A stretch of 64,000 nt of DNA. Source: Triplophysa rosa (Eukaryota > Chordata > Actinopteri > Cypriniformes > Nemacheilidae). Both the position numbers and the translations under genes were made by a program. A model generated the notes under the pieces. It had not been told where the DNA came from. It searched no databases and saw only the letters and a program-made list of their open reading frames with translations. The DNA lies in the NCBI RefSeq assembly GCF_024868665.1, contig NC_079897.1, positions 7,051,240 through 7,115,239 of the forward strand, read 5' to 3'. Of this stretch, positions 56,060 through 64,000 are shown one piece after another. Position 1 is the stretch's first letter. The number at the start of each line of letters is the position of its first letter.

Positions 56060-57080
56060 GCAGACTCTACAGCAGAAGCCAACAGCGCAGCAGCGACCGC
56101 CTCGGCAGAGGCCTGCGCTTCCATCGCAACAATAGCAATCAGCATCTTCAAAGCCACATCAGCAGAGGCCAGCACTTCTTCTCAATGTAGAAACCAGCAT
56201 AGCCGCAGCGACTGCCTCAGCGGAGGTCAGCACTTCCATCTCAAGCGTAGACACCAGCATCACAGCAAGCAACTGTCTCAGCAGAGGCCAGGACTTCCAT
56301 CCCAAGCGTGGAAGCTAGCATAGCCGCAGCGACCGCCACAGCAGAGGTCAGCACTTCCATCCCAAGCGTGGAAAGCCAGCATTGCCGCAGCGACTACCTG
56401 GGCAGAGACCAGCACTTCCATTTCAAGCATATAAGCCAACATTGCCACAGCCTCAGCCGAGGCCAGCTTTTCCATTTCAAGCATGGAAGCAAGCGCCGCG
56501 ACAAGAAGCATCCAAGAAGCCCGAGCTTCGATCTAAGTGCAGAAGCCAGCATCGCCGCAGCGATCGCCTCCGCAGAGGCCCGTGCTTCCATCGAAAGCGC
56601 AGAAGCCAGCATCACCATAGTGACCGCCTCCGCAGAGGCCCGTGCTTCCATCTCAAGCGCTGAAGCCAGTGTCGCCGCAGCGATCGCCTCCGCAGAGGCC
56701 CGTGCTTCCATCTCAAGCGCTGAAGCCAGTGTCGCCGCAGCGATCGCCTCCGCAGAGGCCCATGCTTCCATCTCAAGCGCTGAAGCCAGCGTCGCCGCAG
56801 CGATCGCCTCCGCAGAGGCCCGTGCTTCCATCTCAAGCGCTGAAGCCAGTGTCGCCGCAGCGATCGCCTCCGCAGAGGCCCGTGCTTCTATCGAAAGTGC
56901 AGAAGCCAGCGTCGCCGCAGCGATTGCCTCCGCAGAGGCCAGTGCTTCCATCTAAGGCGTCGAAGCCAGCGTGGCAGCAGCGATCACCTCCGCAGAGGCC
57001 AGTGCTTCCATCTACGGCGTCGAAGCCAGCGTCGCAGCAGCGATCGCCTCTGCAGAGGCCAGTGCTTTCGTCTCGCATTC
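56060..57080 (+). repeat. 60-bp minisatellite, about 17 units
   Basis: Units of exactly 60 bp share a GCAGAGGCC...GTGCTTCCATC core. Units from 56521 to 57080 are nearly identical, while the upstream ones (56060-56520) are degenerate with indels. In frame, the unit encodes a 20-residue alanine-rich repeat of the form SAEASVAAAIASAEARASIS, open from 56308 to 56955. The opposite strand also has an open alanine-rich frame. Confidence 0.9.
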
Positions 57081-57650
57081 TGCCGCCTACGACTTCTACG
57101 GAAGGAAGCATCACAGCAGCGTTCACCCCAGCAGGAGCCTTCACTGTTACAGCTGGCTCCCTCCTTCAGTCGCCTCCTTCCAGTATCAGCCTTAACCCAG
57201 GGACACCCACGAAGCCATGTTCATTTACGGTTTCTGAAATCCCCATATTTACAACCTCTACGTGCACTACTCCCAGCCGCTCACGGATTCCAACTTCTCA
57301 TCACTCCAGCAGGTACCCTCACTGCATATCAGTCTTAACCATCCTCCGAGGAACCCCTACCCCATTCTTGTCTCATCACAAACCTCATCTCCTAAGGAGC
57401 CCTCATCCTCTCTTCTTACCCGAACGCAGTCCACGCCTCCGCAGCGTTTAGCATCATGTTGGGGGCTATGCGTACTCCGGCGGCTGTCCCACTCTCGCTT
57501 TATGGGGGTGTGCTCTGGGCTCAACCGGTTCCGAGCTCGGCGCTCTCACCCTGACCAAGGTGTAGAGTGTTTTGGGCTCGGATAGATCTGGCGAGCTCGG
57601 AGCCCGCTTCCCGGACAGCACGCCAAATAAGCATAAACTTATAACCACGC
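57081..57650 (+). other. Putative Ngaro 3' non-coding region
   Basis: GC-rich sequence follows the minisatellite. It includes the inverted pair GGCTCAACC/GGTT and several CGAGCTCGG words (57530-57600), then passes into AT-rich sequence. It is consistent with the Ngaro terminal repeats, but no second copy was found. Confidence 0.35.
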
Positions 57651-58958
57651 TCTGTCACTATTTCCCTATCAACATCACTGTTATCTGTGCAGGTAAACTC
57701 GTGAAATAACAGACGTAATTGAAATATGTTATCATCACAAAACATCTATTGTAAGTATATGAGAGAACTATTGTGTTCTTTATATGTGAAACATCACATT
57801 ACAGTACACTAAAGAATGGACAAATAAAAAAACGTTTTGTATCAGAAATGGATCCGTAGGAGAAGTTGAGTGGGTTGAGATCTGTAGTAGTTTCATAAGA
57901 TGGCTGAGTTCCTTAATTGTAGTAGCGGCCCACCTGTGACATTACAAACTAAAGCCGAAAGCAACACAGCTGCACCTAATATGGACAAATTCAACTGCTT
58001 TCAGCCAAGACCTGCCCATACACGAAAAGTCGTCTATCAGCCAGAAGTGGTGTGGATAGTCGGCACAGCTCTGGCCCATTACCTTCTCACAGATGCTGAC
58101 ATTGAGCCGACAGTGCCGCATTACTGCCAGAATCAGACCGAATGTGCTTGCTACTTGGGTTAGAGATATAGCGCCAAAAGATAATCATTATAAATGTCAT
58201 GGGTGCACATGGTGCGCACAGCTCCGTTGTGTAGACGCGCTGCTCATTTTAAACGACAGAAATGCTGTATGTCAAATGTCCCTATATGCAGACTGCCATT
58301 TTAGCTGGAAATAATATGATGCTGAAACTGATGAAGCTGAACATAATGATGTTAACGCCATGAGGTAATGCTATCATAGCAGGGGCAGTTCTAGTGGGGC
58401 AGACCCCACTGGCCACCCTAAATCTGGAATCATTTCTGGAATTTTTTACCACAACCGAGCAATTTTGGGTGCAATGTACAGTTTGTCCTGCGAGTGTCAG
58501 TAATTATGCTTGTGTGCCAAAGGAAGATTACGCAAGCAAGACGCAAACAATGTCGCGTCTGTGCGCCTTCAGCGAGACTATGTCTACATCATACAGGTAA
58601 TGGAAATATTTTGTAAAAATATAAGGAAAATGCATATCATTACACATCATATTAAAATACTGACCTATATTTTCCAGTGTTGCGCATGTTAAATCTACAT
58701 ATAAAGCAGTCGTGACTCGTGCCTATACAAAGAATCAGCTGCTGCCAGAGAACGTGTAACACACTAAAGAAATTTTATTTGTTAATGAAATGACATCAAA
58801 TGTAACTTACATTTATTGGGGTGAATGCTTGATAAAATGCACAAAAGCTTAGAGAATGAACTGAAGAAAGTCCAGAAGAACAGAGGACCCATCAGCAAGG
58901 TGATTTAGTTGTGCAGAGACAACTTTTGTAACCCTGAAATTCCATGTGAATAACATGA
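57651..58958. other. Unassigned segment with one orphan ORF
   Basis: An 87-codon frame at 57900-58163 (+) starts MAEFLNCSSGPP and contains KVVYQPEVVWIVGTALAHYL. I recognise no family. It could be a decayed exon or a transposon fragment. Confidence 0.35.
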
Positions 58959-59150
58959 GTTCCCTTTCTGTCGGTCTCTCGACGTTGTGTCGAACCGACA
59001 GAATGGGGTTTGTCTTGAGAACCTATCATCTTCTGAGTATTTAGAAAAGGCCAATGAAAATTGGCGAATGAAATTTGCATGCCGGGCTCCTCCCCGGATG
59101 TCCGGGTATAAGAGGGAAGCCGGCGTGCTCATTCATTCACCTTTTGTTCT
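58959..59150 (+). repeat. Copy E 5' inverted terminal repeat
   Basis: The outer hairpin CTGTCGGT...ACCGACAG is at 58968-59003. The inner part equals the inverse of 4583-4745. Confidence 0.85.
59050..59112 (+). promoter_or_regulatory. Putative DIRS 5' promoter module, copy E
   Basis: GCCAAT/ATTGGC pair (59050-59065), octamer ATTTGCAT (59073-59080) and TATAAG (59107-59112), followed by the gag region. Confidence 0.6.
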
Positions 59151-59279
59151 TCAGAGCCTACGCATCTGATGAGCTTCTCTACGATCTTGGTGATCATTCT
59201 TTCTGCTGGAATCTACGACGTGGACAGCGGACGGTCCCTTCCTGCAGTGACTCTCCCCTGGGCGTCTCGGCAGTTCCGG

Positions 59280-60680
59280 AGGTGTTCGAGCAAATTTCCT
59301 TTTCTAAAAGAGCAAATTTCTCCAGCGTGGCTTGTCCCGCTGTTCTCATGGGTGCAACACACTCATCGAGGAGGGGGACGGACACAATGCCTGCTTCCAG
59401 TACGCTGGGGCAGACGTTGTGGATACGTCCTGCCCGCACTGCGGGCGGTGACGATTCAGACGTTGCGTCACAGGTGGCTGTGTTCCCACGGGACTCAGCC
59501 ACCACCTCGTTTGCTCCCCGTTCCGTGGCGGCAGGACTACGGCCCTGCCGTCCGCTATGGCAAGCAGCGAGGGTGATATGAGGATTACTGTGAGCGATAA
59601 TCCGCCAGCCACGGCTCACGGACCGTTCACACCTCGTTTCGCTTGTCTGACCGTTCCCCAAAAAAGACGGTCCGCCGTCTTATTCCTCAATCACGTATTC
59701 GGACACGATGCGTGATGATGAGAGGTCTCTTGCAGCATCGGGGGGTGACGTACTGCCATCCGACTCCGACGATTCTTCGGGCTCCCTCCCTCGGGGGGTC
59801 GAGCCCAGGAAAAAGCGGATGTCGAGATGTCGGCCATGCTTTCCCGGGCCGCCGTGAGTGTTGGGTTGCAGTGCCCGCACTGCATCTCCAGGCGCTCGCG
59901 GCTGGCTACATGGCGCCTCGGGTTTGAGCACGGCTCCAAGCCGAGCCCGCCCCCAGAGCCGTGTTTACCGGAAGTACATGAGGAACTTTGTAAGACCTGG
60001 AACGCCCCTTCCCGGCACGTTTCACGTCAAACAAAGTTCTGTCACCCTCTCTTCCCTCGAGGTTGAGACAGCTGGAGGATGCGTCGGTGTCCCCCAGGTG
60101 GAGTATGCCGCCGCGGTGCACTCGTGCCCGTAGGTTGCGGCCACTTGGGGTGGCTCGACCTAGACTCCCGTCCAAAGCATGTGGTGTCTCGTCATCTCTG
60201 GTGTCGAGAGCTTACATTGCGGCGGACCAAGCTGCCTCCTCTCTCCACGCTATGGCTCCTGCCAGGCCAGGGCGTTGAGAGAGCTCCACGAGGGTAAGAC
60301 CGACCCAGCGCTTATGCAGGAACTCCGCGCCGCCACCGACCTCGCTCTACGGGCGACCAAGGTGACCAAGAGGGCCCTGGGTCGGACGATGTCCACACTT
60401 GTGGTCCATGAGAAACTCCTCTGGCCAATACTTGCGCAGATGAGTAACGCTGAGAAGGTCTGCTTTCTCGACGTACCCGTCTCGCAAGGGGGGGCTGGTT
60501 GGTGTTACTGTCGAGCCGCAGTGGCCCCGCTCACCCCCCGCTGTCGGGGGGCGCAAGACCCGCACGCGGCCTCCCCGGAGGGTTCTCGACAGTAAGAAGC
60601 AGTCCTCCATGCCGCAACTCGGCCGTCTCGGCCGTCGAGTCCCGTGCACTGTCTGCTTCCCAGAAGCCCTGGTCCTCTTC
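59280..60680 (+). pseudogene. DIRS gag-like remnant, copy E
   Basis: A frame near 59350-59450 encodes EEGDGHNACFQYAGAD and TSCPHCGR, a probable zinc-finger region matching copy D. The core RALRELHEGKTDPALMQELR and ALGRTMSTLVVHEKLLWPIL lies at 60270-60430. The frame is broken by several indels and by a 69-bp GC-rich insert in the loop of the conserved stem (60516-60584). Confidence 0.75.
60505..60595 (+). other. Covarying gag stem with GC-rich insert in its loop, copy E
   Basis: TTACTGTCGAG (60505-60515) and CTCGACAGTAA (60585-60595) pair perfectly over 11 bp. The loop holds a GC-rich insert containing CTCACCCCCCG and CGGGGGGCGCAAG, which can itself fold. Confidence 0.65.
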
Positions 60681-60799
60681 AACGCCCTCCAGCTCTGGCG
60701 CCCCCCACTCAGGCGGCCCCCCCTGGAGGAGACAGCGAAGAGGATACCATCGCCCCATCAGCAGCCGCGGGGCAGCGGCCGTCATGGGAACACCTCAGG

Positions 60800-63060
60800 G
60801 GGATCGAGGCTACCATTGGGCCCGACCCCAGTCACATCGCTGGGAAGTCGGATAGGGATGGATCCTGCCTTGTCCCTCCATCTGCTGGCCCCCTCCGGGG
60901 GGCTGGAGCCCACTTACTCTCAAAAAGGAGAGTTTCCTCTCTCTCTCTGGGTTACCACAGCCGCTCTCACCCTCTGCACGACGGTGAACAACAAACTCGA
61001 CGTTGCGTCATGGCAAAGCGCAATGTCGAGTATAAACACCAGCCCTCAGCACTCTCAGTCAGACAGTGCGTTCAGCTGCACAGTCGCCAGGCAGGAAAAA
61101 CGGCAGAGCCGATCTCCTCCCCGGGGGACCTCCCCCGGCAAGGAATCCGTACGGCTAGCCATCGAACCAACCTCCGCGGGGGCGGTTAAGCAGATCAGAC
61201 CTCTACGCCCCCTGTCACAGTTCTGTTAGCCTGGTCTCAGCTTCCCAGACTGTCAGGCTGATCCGCGATTCAGTCGCTAGACGTCCACCCAAGTTCCGGG
61301 GCGTCCTTTTTACCTCAGTCAGAGGCAGGGATGCCCCCGTACTTCGGGCGGAGGTCGCCTCCCTTCTGGTGAAGGGAGCGATCGAGCCCGTCCCACCGGC
61401 GAGATGTTCAGCGGGTTCTACAGCCCGTACTTCATTGTCCCCAAGAAAGGCGGAGGGTTGCGCCCTATCTTGGATCTGCGTGTTCTGAACAGGCACCTAC
61501 TCAAGCTGCCTTTCAGGATGGTCACGCAGAAACGCATCCTGGCGTCCGTCAGGCATCAGGACTGGATCATGGCAATCGACCTGAAGGACGCGTACTTTCA
61601 TGTATCGATCCTCCGTCGACATCGGCCGTTCCGACGGCTCGCGTTCGAGGGACGGGCATATCAGTACAGGGTCCTCCCCTTCGGTCTGTCCCTGTCTCCA
61701 CGAGTCTTTACGAAGGTCGTGGAAGCCACCCTCCTTCCCCGTAGGGAAGGAGGTGTGCGGGTACTAACTATCTCGACGACTGGCTCAAGTTTTGGCACAC
61801 TCTTGAGATCTGTTGTGTACACACAGGGACCTGGTGCTCCGGCACTTAGATCAGTGGGGCTACAGGTCAACTGAGAAAAGAGCAAGCTCTCCCCGGCGCA
61901 GAGCATCCTCTTTCTCGGTAGGGAACTCGACTCTGTCCTCACGAGCTGCCCTGCTCACCCCCCGGGGGGGCGCGAGTCCCGCGATGAGGAAGCCCGCACC
62001 CTCGCGGCCTCCCAGAGGCAGAGCGCGCCCGGCCCGGTCAGTGTTGAACTGCCTGAAGATCAGACAGTCAGCGGTCCCCCTGTAACAAGAGGCTCCTGGG
62101 ATACATGGCATCCTCGGCGGGGGTGGTCACCCTCGGGTCGATGCACATACGACCTCTCCAACACTGGCTGCAGAGTCAAGTTCCTTGGAGAGCGTGGCAC
62201 ACCAGCAGCAGGCGTATGGTCACACGCTTTTCTGCTGACACACCCTAACCCCCTGGTCTCCATGACCTTCTTGCGGAAAGGGGTCCCTTTGGGATGCCTC
62301 CCTGCAAGGTTGGGGTGCCATGTGCAATGGGCAAGCAGTGTCGGGGCGGTGGACGGGCCCCCGCCTGCGTTGGCATTCAACTGCCTAGAGTTGTTGGTTG
62401 TGCTACTTGCATTGAGGATTACCTCTCTTGCAGGGAAGCACGTGCTGGTCCGATCGGACAGCACAGCTGCTGTGGCGTATTCTTTTACTCACAGCAGCTA
62501 ACATGACTCGCCCGACGCCTCCTCCTCTGGAGTCAGCAGGTGATCAGCTCCCTGCGAGCCACACACATCCCAGGCGTCCTGAACCAGACAGCCGATGCGC
62601 TCTCTCGTAAGTCGACGCCTCGCGGAGAGTGGCGACTCCTTCCCCGCGCAGCCGGCTCATTTGGGGGCAGTTCGGCCAGGCACAGGTGGTCCTGTTGCCT
62701 CCCCGGACTCCACCCATTGTCCGCTTTGGTACTCCCTGTCCGAGGTACCCTCGGCACGGATGCCCTTGCGCACAGCTGGCCGCGGGACAAGCGGAAGTAC
62801 GCTTCCCCCCAGTGAGCCTCATTGCACAGGTCCTGTGCAAGGCCAGGGAAGAGGAGCATCAAGTGGTACTAGTTACGCCCCTTTGGCCTAACCAGGACTT
62901 GGTTCTCGGAGCTGAGGCTCTGACAACAACTCCCCCCTGGCCGCTCCCCCTGGCGGACAGCTTCCCCAGGGGAAGGGGCACGTTACGGCATCCCAGGCAA
63001 AACCTGGTCTCCATGTCTGGACGGGACGAGGAGATCCTGAGTGACCCACCCCCGGTCTGG
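60800..63060 (+). pseudogene. DIRS RT/RNase H/MT-like remnant, copy E
   Basis: RT is open at 61404-61874 (GFYSPYFIVPKKGGG, RPILDLRVLNRHLLKLPF, AIDLKDAYFHVSI, FGLSLSPRVFTKVV). A one-base deletion at 61761-61770 then shifts the frame just before YLDD, as in copy A. A GC-rich insert of about 85 bp (about 61937-62020) replaces the RT/RNase H junction. RNase H (WHSTA-type VRSDSTAAVAY segment near 62440-62480) and the methyltransferase-like tail (to about 63050) follow in broken frames. Confidence 0.8.
60995..61031 (+). other. Conserved hairpin at gag/RT junction, copy E
   Basis: Arms ACTCGACGTTGCG and CGCAATGTCGAGT surround an 11-nt loop, identical to copy C. It is followed by TATAAAC at about 61031. 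Confidence 0.6.
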
Positions 63061-63069
63061 TTGGGACGT

Positions 63070-63990
63070 CACTCAGGCTAGGGCTTCGGCCACTGGGCGG
63101 CTATACGCCCATAGGTGGCGCCTCTTCTCGTCCTGGTGCTCTTCTCGGCGAGAAGACCCGCGGAGTTGCTCGGTCGGGTACGAGCTGTCCCGTCCTCAAG
63201 AGAGCGGGGGAGTAACCTCTCCCCCTCCACACTGGGAATGTATGTAGCCGCTACGGCCGCTCATCATGACCCAAGTGCTGGGTAGCCTCTGGGACAGCAC
63301 GGCCTGGTCATTAGGTTCCTAAGGGGCGCGAGAGGGTGACCACCTTTCCGCGCTCCGTACCCTCTTGCGAACTAGGTGGCGGGCCTCAAGAGGCCCTGCT
63401 CCCTTCGAGCCTTTCGGAGTTACCGCTCTTTCTCAGTCTTGATAAAGACGGTGTTCCGCATTGCGCTCACCTCCAAGAGGGTAGGGGATCTGCAAGCACT
63501 CTCCGTGTCCGCAGATTGCCTAGAACTCGGGGCCGGGATTCTCACGTTATCTTGAGACCCCGCCCCGGCTACGTGCCCAAGGTTCCCACCACTCTCCCGA
63601 GAGACCAGGTGGTGAACCTGCAGGCGCTCCCCACCGGGGAGGAAGACCCAACCTATCCGTGTTGTGTCCAGTACGCGCACGGCGCCTCTACTTGGACCGC
63701 ACGCAGAGCCCAGAAGCTCTGAGCAGCTCTTTGTCTGTTTCGGAGGTCAGCAGGAGGGCTGTCTCCAAACAGAGGCTGGCGCACTGGATCGTGGATGCCC
63801 TCGTTAGGGCATACCGATCTCATTTTGCCCCTGCCCGTTGGGAGTGAGGCACACCGCTCATGGGCACTGGCTCAGGGCGCCTCTCTGGCAGACATCTGCA
63901 GAGCTGCGGGTTGGGCTATGCCCAACAACTCCGTGAGGTTCTAATACCTACGCGCAGAACCGGTGTCAGCCCGCATCCTGGCAAGGTGTG
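63070..63990 (+). pseudogene. DIRS tyrosine recombinase remnant, copy E
   Basis: The N-terminus ATGRLYAHRWRLFSSWCSSR is at about 63090-63150, the mid-region VPKVPTTLPRDQVVNLQALP at 63573-63632, and KQRLAHWIVDALVRAYRS near 63770-63820. The HxxR box is lost (EAHRSWALAQGA) and the tyrosine codon is TAA (63942-63944). There are also frameshifts. The enzyme is dead twice over, yet this insertion has its own flank. Confidence 0.8.
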
Positions 63991-64000
63991 GGACCGGCAG

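Larger units (their letters stand above)
53222..57650 (+). mobile_element. Ngaro-type tyrosine-recombinase retrotransposon
   Basis: The order gag-like, RT end/RNase H, YR on one strand, without LTRs, fits Ngaro. The 5' non-coding segment starts around GTTCGGGAGGAGCCGGAGCA at 53231, with TATAATC downstream, which recalls Ngaro 5' ends. The second copy of that repeat expected downstream (split direct repeats) is not found, so the 3' end may be lost or rearranged. A 60-bp minisatellite follows the recombinase. The right boundary is uncertain. Confidence 0.8.
58959..64000 (+). mobile_element. DIRS retrotransposon copy E (truncated by window end)
   Basis: It starts GTTCCCTTTCTGTCGG at 58959 with the complete 5' ITR. 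Gag, RT/RNase H and recombinase regions follow. The window ends 3' of the recombinase, before the ICR and 3' ITR. It is the nearest relative of copy A. It carries the GC-rich inserts and the same recombinase lesions as A and D. Confidence 0.9.

Noticed and set aside
56394..56951. Minus-strand alanine-rich 185-codon frame as a gene
   Set aside because: It is fully explained by the 60-bp periodic, GC-rich minisatellite; I kept it only as an observation.
56060..57080. CRISPR-like array
   Set aside because: Units are contiguous 60-bp tandem repeats without spacers, in a eukaryotic genome.
4517..64000. DIRS copies A, D and E as a segmental duplication of one locus
   Set aside because: Flanking sequences of the copies differ and each ends precisely at the element termini, so they are separate insertions.

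Overview
This window looks like repeat-dominated teleost chromosome, most likely cyprinid. That view rests on DIRS-type and Ngaro-type tyrosine-recombinase retrotransposons, L2 LINE tails, a Tc1 element, hAT elements and Gypsy remnants of kinds familiar from zebrafish and carp. I recognise no host protein-coding exon, RNA gene or CRISPR array. Nearly every long open frame belongs to a mobile element or is a shadow of one.

Five DIRS copies fill about 42% of the window: A 4517-10194 (-), B 16825-22753 (+), C 33207-38515 (-, lacks its 5' end), D 47147-52385 (-) and E 58959-64000 (+, cut by the window end). Each has inverted terminal repeats (ITRs), a gag-like ORF, RT/RNase H plus a methyltransferase-like tail, a tyrosine recombinase (YR), and an internal complementary region (ICR) that fuses both termini across one GTT. 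C is the least damaged. A, D and E share the same recombinase-killing lesions although their flanks differ, so they look like a defective lineage mobilised in trans. B is a second subfamily.

Layout: 1-1660 holds an L2 tail, a LINE RT fragment and a hAT end. 1666-3534 is a non-autonomous LTR element with a 5-bp target duplication. DIRS A follows. 10195-15221 is mostly unassigned, with a solo LTR at 14041-14571. 15222-25388 is a four-deep nest: a GGGCCC-ended DNA transposon holds a transposon with a spliced gene, which holds a palindromic MITE, which holds DIRS B. 26082-27302 is a Tc1 element with an intact transposase. 27735-30298 and 32223-32940 are Gypsy remnants. DIRS C follows. 38516-47128 holds MITEs, a 1-kb hAT with an internal minisatellite, an LTR-like region with a second minisatellite, and an L2 3' end. 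DIRS D follows. 53222-57650 is an Ngaro element with an intact recombinase, a deleted RT and a 60-bp minisatellite. DIRS E begins at 58959.

The signals I think deserve most attention are inside DIRS. They are a gag-internal stem whose arms differ between copies by compensatory base-pair changes, a second conserved hairpin at the gag/RT junction, a compact inverted-CCAAT/octamer/TATA module in the ITRs, and the inherited loss of the catalytic tyrosine in A, D and E. All coordinates and alignments were read by eye, so edges given as approximate may be off by tens of bases.
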